A stretch of 64,000 bases of DNA from positions 4,340,001-4,404,000 of the forward strand of contig NZ_CP159290.1 in NCBI RefSeq assembly GCF_040448685.1, read 5' to 3'. Position numbers and translations under genes: made by a program. The notes under the pieces were generated by a model that saw only the letters and a list, made by a program, of their open reading frames with translations, did no database searches and had not been told where the DNA came from. Positions within the stretch are counted from its first letter, which is position 1. Each line of letters starts with the position of its first letter. Positions 37,407-45,803 of the stretch are shown here, in pieces. This DNA is from Cellulosimicrobium sp. ES-005 (lineage in GTDB: Bacteria; Actinomycetota; Actinomycetes; Actinomycetales; Cellulomonadaceae).

Positions 37407-38552
37407 GACGACCGTGACCCCGAGCGAGCGCCCCGCGAGGCCGCGCGGCCTCCGCGCGAGCCCGAGCGCGACGTCGTGCAGCGCGACGGCCGCGGGCGAA
37501 CCGGGGTCGGCGAGCACCACGGGGGTGCCGCCGTCGCCCGCCTCGCGCAGCGACACGTCGAGCGGGACCTGGCCGAGGAGCGGGACGTCGGTCCCGGTGG
37601 CGCGGGACAGGTTCGCCGCGACGCGCTCACCTCCGCCGGACCCGAAGACCTCCAGCCGCGACCCGTCGGGCTGCTCGAGCCACGACATGTTCTCGACGAC
37701 GCCCACCACGCCCTGCTGCGTCTGCGTGGCGACCGAGCCCGCGCGCTCCGCGACCTCGGCGGCCGCGACCTGGGGCGTCGTGACGACGACGATCTCGCTG
37801 CCCGGCAGGAGCTGCGCCACGGAGATCGCGATGTCCCCCGTCCCGGGCGGCAGGTCGAGGAGCAGCACGTCGAGGTCGCCCCAGAACACGTCCGCGAGGA
37901 ACTGCTGGAGCGCCCGGTGCAGCATGGGACCCCGCCACACGACCGGCTGGCCGGGCGGGACGAACATGCCGATCGAGACGACCTTCACCCCGTGCGCGAT
38001 CGGCGGCAGGAGCATGTTGTCGACCCGCGTGGGCTGCCGGTCGACGCCCAGCATGCGCGGGATCGAGAACCCGTAGATGTCCGCGTCGACGACGCCGACC
38101 TCGAGGCCCTGCGCCGCGAGCGCGACCGCGAGGTTCGCCGTGACGGACGACTTGCCCACGCCGCCCTTGCCGGACGCGATCGCGTAGACCCTGGTCAGCG
38201 ACTCCGGCTTCGCGAACGGGATCTCGGGCTCGCCCACGCCGCCGCGCAGCATCGTGCGCAGCTCGGCGCGCTGCTCCGCGCTCATGACGCCCAGGTCCAC
38301 GCGCACGTCCGCCACGCCGTCGACGGCACGCACGGCGGCGGCGACGTCGCGCGAGAGCGTGTCGCGCATCGGGCACGTCGCGACCGTGAGGTCCACGCCC
38401 ACCGTCACGACGGCGCCCGGCGCCCCGGGCGCGACCGCGACCGAGCGGATCATGCCGAGGTCCGTGACGGGGCGGCGGATCTCCGGGTCGAGGACCGTGG
38501 TGAGGGCCTGCCGGACGGCGTGCTCGAGCGGGTCTGCAACAGGGTCGGGCAT
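37404..38552 (-). CDS. mrp: Mrp/ApbC-family P-loop ATPase (Fe-S carrier type)
   Basis: A 382-residue protein with an N-terminal MIP18/DUF59 domain (about 8-90, ALTTVLDPEIRRPVTDLGMI) and a MinD-like ATPase domain with the deviant Walker A SGKGGVGKSSVTANLA (about 125), DADIYGFSIPRMLG and LLLDLPPGTGDI. The family is linked to Fe-S cluster transfer. The CxxC motif that binds the cluster in ApbC is absent: ENMSWLEQPDGSRLEVFG has no Cys where it would be, as in other actinobacterial Mrp proteins. ATG 38552 lies 6 bases after a TACGAT -10 box. It is monocistronic. Confidence 0.92.
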   Translation of the reverse strand: MPDPVADPLEHAVRQALTTVLDPEIRRPVTDLGMIRSVAVAPGAPGAVVTVGVDLTVATCPMRDTLSRDVAAAVRAVDGVADVRVDLGVMSAEQRAELRTMLRGGVGEPEIPFAKPESLTRVYAIASGKGGVGKSSVTANLAVALAAQGLEVGVVDADIYGFSIPRMLGVDRQPTRVDNMLLPPIAHGVKVVSIGMFVPPGQPVVWRGPMLHRALQQFLADVFWGDLDVLLLDLPPGTGDIAISVAQLLPGSEIVVVTTPQVAAAEVAERAGSVATQTQQGVVGVVENMSWLEQPDGSRLEVFGSGGGERVAANLSRATGTDVPLLGQVPLDVSLREAGDGGTPVVLADPGSPAAVALHDVALGLARRPRGLAGRSLGVTVV

Positions 38553-38558
38553 GGACCC

Positions 38559-38564
38559 ATCGTA
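38559..38564 (-). promoter_or_regulatory. -10 box (TACGAT) of mrp
   Basis: TACGAT on the minus strand, then 6 bases and ATG 38552; leaderless arrangement. Confidence 0.55.
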
Positions 38565-38649
38565 GGCGCGCCGGCGCCGCGGTCCGCCGGGCCCTAGGTC
38601 CCGGGACGGACGTGAGGCGCATCGCACGCCGTGGTGCGCCGAACGGGTC

Positions 38650-38655
38650 TACGGT
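38650..38655 (+). promoter_or_regulatory. -10 box (TACGGT) of the MDMPI-like gene
   Basis: TACGGT, 6 bases, ATG 38662, with no Shine-Dalgarno sequence; leaderless arrangement. Confidence 0.55.
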
Positions 38656-38661
38656 GCACGG

Positions 38662-39459
38662 ATGGACGCCCTGGCCTCCCTCGCACGGGACAGCGAGCTG
38701 TTCGGCGACGCCGTGCGCAGCGCGCCCCCGGACGCGCGCGTGCCGTCGTGCCCCGAGTGGACCGGCGCGGACCTGCTCTACCACCTCGCGGAGGTGCAGG
38801 ACTTCTGGGCGCGCGTCGTCGGGCCCGCCCCCGGGCACGGCCTCGACGGCGACGAGGTCACCCCGCTCGCGCGGCCGTCGTCGGACGCGGAGCTGCCCGC
38901 GCTGCTGCAGCGCTCGACGAGCCGGCTCGTCGCCGCTCTCACGGGTCGCGACCCGGCGGAGCCGTGCTGGTCGTGGCACGACGACGGCCGCCACGTCGGC
39001 TGGGTCGTGCGCCGGCAGGCGCACGAGGCGCTGATCCACCGCGCGGACGCCGAGCTCACGGCCGGCCGGGACGTCACGCCCGCCGACCCGGACGTCGCGG
39101 CGGACGGCGTCGACGAGGTGCTGTCGGTGATGGTCGACGGCGTGCCCGGCTGGGGCGTGTTCACGCCCGACGGCGCGACGGTGTCGGTCGTCGTGGACGG
39201 GTTCGGGGAGCGGCCCCGGAGCTGGGAGCTCGCGTTCGGGCGCTTCACCGGGACGGGCCCGGAGTCGGGCACCGCGTACGACCTCGACGTCGCGCAGCTC
39301 GTGGACCTCCCCGGCTCGACCACGACGCAGGTCTCCGGCCCCGCGTGGGCGCTCGACCTGTGGCTGTGGGGCCGGGGCCCGGCCGACGGCCTAGCCGTCG
39401 AGGGTGACCCCGCGCTCGTCGAGCGCCTGCGCCGCGTGGCGGCCGAGGGCACGCGGTAG
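38662..39459 (+). CDS. Maleylpyruvate isomerase-like (DinB/MDMPI) protein
   Basis: A 265-residue protein of the mycothiol-dependent maleylpyruvate isomerase/DinB superfamily. The N-terminal four-helix bundle carries the expected metal histidines: WTGADLLYHLAEVQDFW (about residues 31-47) and RRQAHEALIHRADAEL (about 116-131). The C-terminal MDMPI_C-like domain follows. Members bind a divalent metal and often use mycothiol, the actinobacterial thiol, for isomerase or S-transferase reactions. The actual substrate is unknown and no aromatic catabolism genes are nearby. It converges on the DUF1003 gene across a nested hairpin. Confidence 0.82.
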   Translation: MDALASLARDSELFGDAVRSAPPDARVPSCPEWTGADLLYHLAEVQDFWARVVGPAPGHGLDGDEVTPLARPSSDAELPALLQRSTSRLVAALTGRDPAEPCWSWHDDGRHVGWVVRRQAHEALIHRADAELTAGRDVTPADPDVAADGVDEVLSVMVDGVPGWGVFTPDGATVSVVVDGFGERPRSWELAFGRFTGTGPESGTAYDLDVAQLVDLPGSTTTQVSGPAWALDLWLWGRGPADGLAVEGDPALVERLRRVAAEGTR

Positions 39460-39467
39460 CGGATCCT

Positions 39468-39533
39468 GAGATCGACCCGAGCGGCCGAGATCGACCCTCG
39501 GGGGGTCGATCTGGCGACGGGCGGGTCGACCTC
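39468..39533. terminator. Nested double hairpin between convergent genes (family D)
   Basis: Four copies of GATCGACCC or its near complement occur here, two in each orientation. The inner pair 39488-39497/39503-39512 is a perfect 10-bp stem. The outer pair 39468-39479/39522-39533 is 12 positions with one mismatch. It lies between two convergent stops and fits a bidirectional terminator. Confidence 0.65.
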
Positions 39534-39536
39534 GCG

Positions 39537-40046
39537 TCAGCGGTCGGAGGGTTCGTCGTCGGGCTGGCGGGCCGACTTCTCCTCCAGCTCTTCCAGCAGG
39601 TTGCGGATCTCGGAGCGCACGAAGTCGCGCGTGGCCACCTCGCTCAGCGCGATGCGCAGCGCGGCCATCTCGCGCGCGAGGTACTCGGTGTCGGCGAGGT
39701 TGCGCTCCGCGCGCTGCCGGTCCTGCTCGGCGGTGACGCGGTCGCGGTCGTCCTGGCGGTTCTGCGCGAGCAGGATGAGCGGCGCCGCGTACGACGCCTG
39801 GAGCGAGAGCATGAGGGTGAGCGCGGTGAACCCGAACTCCGCGGAGTCGAACCGCAGGCCCTCCGGCCCCCACGAGTTCCAGATGATCCACACCGCGCAG
39901 AACACGGTGAGGTAGACGAGGAACCGGGGCGTGCCCAGGAACCGGGCGATGCCCTCGGTCGCACGGCCGACCGCGTCCTGGTCGACCTTGACCCGCGGGA
40001 TGAGGGAGCGCCGCGCGCTCTTCGGGGTGTCGAGGCGGTCAGCCAC
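39537..40046 (-). CDS. DUF1003 membrane protein
   Basis: A 169-residue protein with two central membrane helices (about 42-60, FLVYLTVFCAVWIIWNSWG, and 70-92, FGFTALTLMLSLQASYAAP) and a charged C-terminal coiled coil (about 95-155, QNRQDDRDRVTAEQDRQRAE). This is the standard DUF1003 layout; the biochemical function is not established. It starts with GTG inside the 3' end of the MgtE-N/CBS gene (8-base overlap), so the two are translationally coupled and probably act together, perhaps in divalent-cation handling. Confidence 0.88.
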   Translation of the reverse strand: MADRLDTPKSARRSLIPRVKVDQDAVGRATEGIARFLGTPRFLVYLTVFCAVWIIWNSWGPEGLRFDSAEFGFTALTLMLSLQASYAAPLILLAQNRQDDRDRVTAEQDRQRAERNLADTEYLAREMAALRIALSEVATRDFVRSEIRNLLEELEEKSARQPDDEPSDR

Positions 40047-41379
40047 GGGTCACCCCCGTCGCGCCGCCGCGGGCCGCGGGACGCGGCAGCGAGCCGGGCG
40101 CGAGCGTGGCGCGCGCCTGCTCGGTGTCCACGTCGTCGTCCGTCTCGCGCCAGTCGTCCGGGAGCATGTGGTCGAGCACGTCGTCGACGCTGATCGCGCC
40201 GAGCAGGCGCTTCTCCGCGTCGAGCACGGGGACGCACAGGAGGTCGTACGTCGCGAGGATGCGCGTGACGCGCCCCAGGGGAGCGTCGGGAGCGACGCCC
40301 TCGACGTCGGAGTCGAGCACCGAGCCGACGGCCGCGTGCGGGGGCTCGCGCAGCAGCCGCTGGAAGTGCGCGACGCCGAGGAACCGGCCCGTGGGCGTCT
40401 CGAGCGGGGGCCGGGCGACGAACACCATCGACGCGAGCGCGGGGGCGAGGTCCTTGCGCCGGATCTGCGCGAGCGCGGTGGCGATGGTCGTCTCGGGGCC
40501 GAGCACGACCGGCTCGGACGTCATGAGACCGCCCGCGGTGTCCTCCGCGTAGGCGAGCAGGCGGCGCACGTCGCGCGCCTCCTCCGGCTCCATGAGCTCG
40601 AGGAGCTGCGCGGCCTGCGCCTCGGGGAGCTCGTGCAGCAGGTCCGCCGCGTCGTCGGGCTGCATCGCCTCGAGGACGTCGGCGGCGCGGTCGGTGTCGA
40701 GGCCGGAGAGGATCGCGACCTGGTCGTCCTCGGGCAGCTCCTCGAGGACGTCGGCGAGGCGCTCGTTGTCGAGCGCGCCCGCGACCTCGAGCCGGCGCGT
40801 GTCGCCCAGGTCGTGGATGACGTCGGCGAGGTCGGCGGGCTTGAGGTCGTCGTAGGCGGCCAGGAGCATCGCGGCGCCCTGCGCCTCGGTGCTGCCCGCC
40901 AGGCCGGTGACCGCCCCCACGTCCACGACGATCGCGTCGCCCCGTCGGCGCAGGCCGAGCGTGCCCTTGTGCTGCGCGCGGCGCCGCACGTACAGCTTGG
41001 TGACGAGCCAGTCGCCGGTGCGCTGCCGCTCGATCGCGAGGTCCTCGACCGTCGCCGAGCCCGACCCGTCGACGAGCTCGACCGTGCGCTCCAGCAGCTC
41101 GCTGACGGCGAGCGTCTCCATCGCGCGCTGCTCGAACCGCCGCATGTTCACCAGGCCCGTCGAGATGACCTGGCCCGCGTCGATGCTCGTGACGCGCGTG
41201 AGCGGGAGGAAGACCCGGCGTCTCCCGGGCACCTCGACGACGAGGCCCACGGCGCGGGGCGCGCCCTTGGGGCGGATGAGCACGACGACGTCCCGCACCC
41301 GTCCGACCTGGTCGCCGATGGGGTCGAACACGCTGGTCCCGGCCAGGCGCGCGACGAAGACGGTGGTGGCTGCGCTCAC
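40039..41379 (-). CDS. PRC-barrel, MgtE-N and CBS domain protein without membrane part
   Basis: A 446-residue soluble protein. A PRC-barrel-like N-terminus (about 5-75, FDPIGDQVGRVRDVVVLIRP) is followed by an MgtE N-terminal superhelical domain (about 170-290, ELPEDDQVAILSGLDTDRAA and ADLLHELPEAQAAQLLELM) and a CBS pair (about 290-415, AGGLMTSEPVVL and VPVLDAEKRLLGAISVDDVLDH). In MgtE channels the same N-CBS module binds Mg2+ and gates the pore. Here no transmembrane domain follows. The GTG start lies 6 bases from a TAGGCT -10 box. Coupling to the DUF1003 membrane protein gene suggests a split sensor-membrane pair. Confidence 0.9.
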   Translation of the reverse strand: MSAATTVFVARLAGTSVFDPIGDQVGRVRDVVVLIRPKGAPRAVGLVVEVPGRRRVFLPLTRVTSIDAGQVISTGLVNMRRFEQRAMETLAVSELLERTVELVDGSGSATVEDLAIERQRTGDWLVTKLYVRRRAQHKGTLGLRRRGDAIVVDVGAVTGLAGSTEAQGAAMLLAAYDDLKPADLADVIHDLGDTRRLEVAGALDNERLADVLEELPEDDQVAILSGLDTDRAADVLEAMQPDDAADLLHELPEAQAAQLLELMEPEEARDVRRLLAYAEDTAGGLMTSEPVVLGPETTIATALAQIRRKDLAPALASMVFVARPPLETPTGRFLGVAHFQRLLREPPHAAVGSVLDSDVEGVAPDAPLGRVTRILATYDLLCVPVLDAEKRLLGAISVDDVLDHMLPDDWRETDDDVDTEQARATLAPGSLPRPAARGGATGVTRG

Positions 41380-41385
41380 GCCGCC

Positions 41386-41391
41386 AGCCTA
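41386..41391 (-). promoter_or_regulatory. -10 box (TAGGCT) of the MgtE-N/CBS-DUF1003 operon
   Basis: TAGGCT on the minus strand, 6 bases, GTG 41379; leaderless arrangement. Confidence 0.55.
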
Positions 41392-41511
41392 CGCACGCGC
41401 CCGGGCCGCCGCGCGCTCCTGAGACGGGTGGCGCCCTCGGGCGGCCAGGATCCGCGGGTGCGCGGAGGGGCGGGCCTCGCGCGGTCGGCACGAGTAGGAC
41501 AGACTGGGCGA

Positions 41512-42294
41512 ATGAGCATGTCACGCCCGGGTGCCGTCCCCCGTGTCCCCACCCCGCCCCGTGGTGAGGAGATCGCGTCGTACGCGACCTACCTCGAGGC
41601 GCAGAAGGCGGTCGACTTCCTCTCCGACAACAAGTTCGCGGTCGAGCTCGTGACGATCGTCGGCACCGACCTCAAGATGGTCGAGCGCGTGACGGGCCGG
41701 CTCACGTACGGGCGGGTCGCGATCGCGGGCGCGGCGTCCGGCGCGTGGTTCGGACTCTTCGTCGGCCTGCTGCTCTTCATGTTCTCCGGCCAGGGCGGGT
41801 TCGTCCTCACGGCCATCGCGATCGGCGCCGGGTTCGGCCTCCTCTTCTCCGTGCTGTCGTACGCCCTCACGCAGGGCAAGCGCGACTTCACGTCGCAGAG
41901 CCAGATCGTCGCCTCGTCGTACGGGATCCTCTGCGCGCCCGAGCGCGCGGGCGACGCGCGCCAGCTCCTCGCGCGGATGCCGGAGGGCGCGGGCGGGGTC
42001 CGTGCCCCGGCCGCCCCGGCGAACCCGACGTGGGGCACGCCCGGAGCGACCCCGCCTCCCGCGGCTCCCACGCCGACCGCCCCGGCGCCCGAGCCGACGT
42101 CGGGCGCCGGCCCGGCGCCCACGCCCCCGGTCGCGCCGCCCGCCCGGACGCCCGACCCCCGCTGGACCACGCCGACCGGGGAGCCGCGCTACGGCGCCAT
42201 GCGACCGACGTCGGACCAGCCGGCCGACGCGGAGCCCGGCACCGAGCAGGCCCCGGGAGCGCAGCAGCCGGACCAGCCCGAGCGTCCCGCCTGA
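41512..42294 (+). CDS. General stress protein 17M-like membrane protein
   Basis: A 260-residue protein. The N-terminal GSP17M-type domain reads EIASYATYLEAQKAVDFLSD and FAVELVTIVGTDLKMVERVT. Two membrane helices follow (about 68-115, GAWFGLFVGLLLFMFSG and AIAIGAGFGLLFSVLSYA), then a short conserved piece (TSQSQIVASSYGILCAP) and a disordered Pro/Ala-rich tail of about 100 residues. Members of this actinobacterial family are stress-associated but uncharacterised. The start is ATG 41512, with ATG 41518 also in frame. It is divergent from the MgtE-N/CBS operon and converges on pepP with a 22-base gap. Confidence 0.8.
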   Translation: MSMSRPGAVPRVPTPPRGEEIASYATYLEAQKAVDFLSDNKFAVELVTIVGTDLKMVERVTGRLTYGRVAIAGAASGAWFGLFVGLLLFMFSGQGGFVLTAIAIGAGFGLLFSVLSYALTQGKRDFTSQSQIVASSYGILCAPERAGDARQLLARMPEGAGGVRAPAAPANPTWGTPGATPPPAAPTPTAPAPEPTSGAGPAPTPPVAPPARTPDPRWTTPTGEPRYGAMRPTSDQPADAEPGTEQAPGAQQPDQPERPA

Positions 42295-42316
42295 CGGACG
42301 ACGAGGGCAGGCCGCC

Positions 42317-43954
42317 TCAGGCGCGCAGGCGCGCCATCCAGGCCTCCACGTCCTCGGGGCGGCGGGGGAGCGCGGCCGAGAGGTTCTCGTTGCCGTCGGC
42401 GGTCACGAGCACGTCGTCCTCGATGCGGACGCCGATCCCGCGGTACTCCTCCGGGACCGCCAGGTCGTCCGCCTTGAAGTACAGACCGGGCTCGATCGTG
42501 AAGACCATGCCGGGCTGCAGGATCCCGTCGAGGTAGAGCTCGCGGCGCGCCTGCGCGCAGTCGTGCACGTCCAGGCCCAGGTGGTGGCTCGTGCCGTGCA
42601 CCATCCAGCGACGGTGCTGCTGCCCCTCGGGCGAGAGCGACTCGGCGGCGCTCACCGGGAGCAGGCCCCACTCCTCCAGGCGCGCGGCGACGACCTCCAT
42701 CGCGGCGGCGTGCACGTCGCGGAAGCGCGCGCCCGGCACGGCGACGGCGAACGCGGCGTCCGCGGCGTCGAGCACCGCCTGGTACACGCGGCGCTGGACC
42801 TCGGTGAACTCGCCGTCGACGGGCAGCGTGCGCGTGACGTCCGCCGTGTAGAGCGAGTCGACCTCGACGCCCGCGTCGAGCAGCACGAGCTCGCCCGTGC
42901 GCACGACGCCGTCGTTGCGGATCCAGTGCAGCGTCGTCGCGTGCTCGCCGGCCGCGGCGATCGTCTCGTAGCCGACCGTGTTGCCCTCGAGGCGCGCGTG
43001 GGCGTCGAACGTCGTCTCGATGACGCGCTCGCCGCGCCGGTGCTCGACGGCGCGCGGGAGGTTCCGCACGACCTCCTCGAAGCCCGCGATCGTGGCGGCG
43101 ACGGCCTCGCGCATCTGCTCGACCTCGTGGGCGTCCTTGACGAGCCGCAGCTCGGAGACGGCCTCGACGAGCGCGGCGTCGGTGCGCCGGTAGGCGGCCT
43201 CCGCCCGGGCGAGCCACTCGGCCTCGGTGAGCTCCTGGTCCTGGGCGCCCTCGACGTCGTCCAGCCCGGCCTCCGCGCGGATCGCCTCGACGAGCGCCTC
43301 CACGGCCTCGTCGGCGCCCGCGACGACGAGCAGCGTCACCCCGCCCGGGCCGACGTCCTTGGCGAGCGCGTCGCGCAGCTCGTCGACGTGGCGGGCCTCG
43401 ACGCCCGTGGCCGCCGCGACGTCGTCGAGCGACGGCCGCGCGCCGACCCAGAACTCGCCGTAGCGCGAGTCGGCGTAGAACTCCTCGGTGTCGCGCGCGG
43501 CGAGCGGGCGCACGTAGAGCACGGCGTGGTGGTCCGAGCCGCCGTCGCCGGTCCCGGGCTCCACGGGGTGCAGCACGAGCACCGCGTCGGGCTCCTGGTC
43601 CGTGCCGTAGCCGGTGAGGTGCGCGAACGCCGAGTGCGGGCGGAACCGGTAGTCGGTGTCGTTCGAGCGCGTCTTCAGCGGCCCGGCGGGCACCACGAGG
43701 CGCGCGCCCGGGAACCGGGCGGACAGCGCGGCGCGGCGGGCGACGGTGTACGGGGCGGCCGGGAGGGGCTCGACGTCGAGCTCCGCGCGCGGCGCCCAGC
43801 CGCTCGTGATGAAGGCCTTGAACGCGTCGGAGTCGGGGCGCTGGGAGCGGTTGCTGCCGCGCGCGGCCAGGTCCTGGCCGTCGCCGGCGCTGTCGGGTGC
43901 CTGGTCGGGCGTCTCGGACGTGGGCTCGGGCGTGACGGGGGTGGCGTCGGTCAT
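42317..43954 (-). CDS. pepP: Xaa-Pro aminopeptidase
   Basis: A 545-residue cytosolic M24 metallopeptidase that removes an N-terminal residue in front of proline. The N-terminal AMP_N domain (about 50-230) includes NDTDYRFRPHSAFAHLTGYG. The pita-bread catalytic domain has all five metal ligands: LLDAGVEVDSLYTADVTRTLP (two Asp, read in two parts), MVHGTSHHLGLDVHD (His), TIEPGLYF (Glu) and GVRIEDDVLV (Glu). A disordered N-terminal extension of about 45 residues precedes the domain. ATG 43954 overlaps the stop of the upstream hydrolase gene (ATGA), so it is translated from the same message. Confidence 0.94.
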   Translation of the reverse strand: MTDATPVTPEPTSETPDQAPDSAGDGQDLAARGSNRSQRPDSDAFKAFITSGWAPRAELDVEPLPAAPYTVARRAALSARFPGARLVVPAGPLKTRSNDTDYRFRPHSAFAHLTGYGTDQEPDAVLVLHPVEPGTGDGGSDHHAVLYVRPLAARDTEEFYADSRYGEFWVGARPSLDDVAAATGVEARHVDELRDALAKDVGPGGVTLLVVAGADEAVEALVEAIRAEAGLDDVEGAQDQELTEAEWLARAEAAYRRTDAALVEAVSELRLVKDAHEVEQMREAVAATIAGFEEVVRNLPRAVEHRRGERVIETTFDAHARLEGNTVGYETIAAAGEHATTLHWIRNDGVVRTGELVLLDAGVEVDSLYTADVTRTLPVDGEFTEVQRRVYQAVLDAADAAFAVAVPGARFRDVHAAAMEVVAARLEEWGLLPVSAAESLSPEGQQHRRWMVHGTSHHLGLDVHDCAQARRELYLDGILQPGMVFTIEPGLYFKADDLAVPEEYRGIGVRIEDDVLVTADGNENLSAALPRRPEDVEAWMARLRA

Positions 43955-44838
43955 GCCCCCAGTCTCGCACCGCGCACGCGGCCGAAGTCCGCGAGCGCGC
44001 GCCCGAGCACGCGGTTGAAGGCCTCGGGGGCCTCGCTGTTGACGTCGTGGCCGGCGCGCGGCACGACGACGAGCGCGGCGTCCGCGGCGGCGGCGAGGTA
44101 GCGCTGCTCGTCGAGGCGCATGTGGTCGCGGGCGCCGTTGACGAGCCAGACGGGCACGTCGACGTCGCGCACGTGGGCGAGCCACGAGCGGCCCGCGAGC
44201 TGGGTGAGGGCGTCGGTCACGACGTGCCAGCCGGGTGCGGCCGGAGCGGGGGCACCCGCGTCGGCCGGACCGGCGAGCGCGTACGACGACGCGGCGCCGC
44301 CCGGGAGCGAGCGCCCGCCGCGGGCGATCGTGCTCCACGCCGCCGCGCTCGTGCGCGCCGCCCAGCGCGCTCCGCGCCCGACGGCGCCCCCTCCCGCCAC
44401 GACGAGGCGCGCGACGTCGCGGTACAGCGCGACGGGCTTGCCCTTGGGGTCGGACGTGCACGCCGCGGCGACCACGCCCGCGAGGTTCGCGGGGCGGCGG
44501 GCCGCCCAGGCGAGCGACGTGTAGCCGCCGAGCGAGAGCCCGACCAGCGCGACGCGACGGTCCGGTCCGAACGAGGCGGCGGCCTCGTCGAGCACCTCGA
44601 AGGACCGGTCGAGCGTGAACCGCTCGTGCGCGAGGGCGCCGTGCGCGGGCAGGTCCACGGCGACGGCGTCGTGCCCGAGGGCGCGCACGTGGTCGACCTG
44701 GTGGTCCCAGATCGCGCCGGACGTGCGCATGCCGTGCACGAAGACGACGGCGGGCGGGCGCTCCGGGCCGTCGGCGGGCGCGTCGGTGCGGGGGGCGGGC
44801 GGGGCGAGCAGGGCGGGGGCGTGCGTCGTGGGGGTCAT
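43951..44838 (-). CDS. Alpha/beta-fold hydrolase
   Basis: A 295-residue cytosolic hydrolase of unknown substrate. The oxyanion strand VVFVHGMRTSGAIWDHQ, nucleophile elbow VGLSLGGYTS (Ser near 118), acid VNGARDHM and histidine RAGHDVNSEAPEAF form a complete catalytic triad. A cap region of about 70 residues is rich in Ala/Gly. ATG 44838 is chosen; longer frames upstream would run through the divergent promoter of the PHP gene. The stop overlaps the pepP start, which links it to peptide turnover, though esterase or haloperoxidase-like activity is equally possible. Confidence 0.85.
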   Translation of the reverse strand: MTPTTHAPALLAPPAPRTDAPADGPERPPAVVFVHGMRTSGAIWDHQVDHVRALGHDAVAVDLPAHGALAHERFTLDRSFEVLDEAAASFGPDRRVALVGLSLGGYTSLAWAARRPANLAGVVAAACTSDPKGKPVALYRDVARLVVAGGGAVGRGARWAARTSAAAWSTIARGGRSLPGGAASSYALAGPADAGAPAPAAPGWHVVTDALTQLAGRSWLAHVRDVDVPVWLVNGARDHMRLDEQRYLAAAADAALVVVPRAGHDVNSEAPEAFNRVLGRALADFGRVRGARLGA

Positions 44839-44943
44839 CGCTCCCGACTGTGGCACCCGAGCCTGGGACGGCCGTGGGGAGGGATAGCGCCCCGTGTGCA
44901 CATCGTGTGCGGGTCCCGTGCCGCCGACCCGGTGTCCCGTCAC

Positions 44944-44949
44944 TATCCT
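44944..44949 (+). promoter_or_regulatory. -10 box (TATCCT) of the PHP-marC operon
   Basis: TATCCT, 7 bases, GTG 44957, with no Shine-Dalgarno sequence; leaderless arrangement. Confidence 0.6.
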
Positions 44950-44956
44950 GGGACCC

Positions 44957-45796
44957 GTGCGCATCGACCTCCACACCCACTCGACCGCGTCGGACGGCAC
45001 GGACGCGCCGGGGGAGGTCGTCGAGGCCGCGGCCGCGGCCGGGCTCGACGTCGTCGCGCTCACGGACCACGACACGACCGCGGGCTGGGCTCAGGCGACG
45101 GACGCGGCGCTGCGCCACGGCGTCGCGCTCGTGCGCGGCGCGGAGATCTCGGCCCGCTCGGGCGGCATCAGCGTGCACCTGCTCTCCTACCTGCACGACC
45201 CGGCGCACGAGGCGCTCCTCGCGGAGCTCGACCGCACGCGCGACGCGCGCACGAGCCGGGCGCGGCGGATGGTCGACCTCATCGCCGAGGACTACCCGAT
45301 CACGTGGGATGATGTGCTCGCGCAGACCATCGAGGGCACGACGATCGGGCGGCCGCACATCGCGGACGCGCTCGTCGCCGCAGGGCTCTCGCCCGACCGC
45401 TCGGCGGCGTTCGCGACGATCCTCGCCACCGACACCCCGTACTACGTGCCCCACTACGCGCCCGACGCCGTCGCGGCGGTGCGGGGGATCCGTGCCGCGG
45501 GCGGTGTGCCCGTCTTCGCCCACCCGGGCGCGGACGGCCGAGGGCACGTCGTGTCCGACGCGGTGATCGAGGAGATGACCGCGGCGGGGCTCGCGGGGCT
45601 CGAGGTGTTCCACCGCGACCACGACGAGCGTCAGCGCGCACGGCTCGAGGACCTGGCCCGCACCCTGGGCCTGTTCGTCACCGGGTCGAGCGACTACCAC
45701 GGGGCCGGCAAACCGAACCGGCTCGGGGAGAACACGACAGCACCGACCGTGCTGGAGCAGATCGAGGAGCTGGGACAGTTGGACGTGATCCGATGA
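44957..45796 (+). CDS. PHP-domain phosphoesterase (RNase AM/YciV type)
   Basis: A 279-residue metal-dependent phosphoesterase. The complete PHP metal set is visible: RIDLHTHSTASDGT (HxH), LTDHDTT, GAEISA, GRPHIADAL, FAHPGADG and TGSSDYHGAGK. The closest characterised relatives (E. coli YciV/RNase AM) act on 3',5'-nucleoside bisphosphates and 5' ends of RNA, so RNA maturation or pAp turnover is the likely job. The GTG start at 44957 matches the -10 box and begins right at the first metal motif, as usual. The marC-family gene follows after 7 bases. Confidence 0.9.
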   Translation: MRIDLHTHSTASDGTDAPGEVVEAAAAAGLDVVALTDHDTTAGWAQATDAALRHGVALVRGAEISARSGGISVHLLSYLHDPAHEALLAELDRTRDARTSRARRMVDLIAEDYPITWDDVLAQTIEGTTIGRPHIADALVAAGLSPDRSAAFATILATDTPYYVPHYAPDAVAAVRGIRAAGGVPVFAHPGADGRGHVVSDAVIEEMTAAGLAGLEVFHRDHDERQRARLEDLARTLGLFVTGSSDYHGAGKPNRLGENTTAPTVLEQIEELGQLDVIR

Positions 45797-45803
45797 TCGG
45801 ACG

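Noticed and set aside
37046-37417. Possible 123-codon gene on the plus strand in the intergenic region before the export cluster
   Set aside because: Arg/Pro/Gly-rich translation without motif, no ribosome-binding site, and it runs into the mrp 3' end on the other strand.
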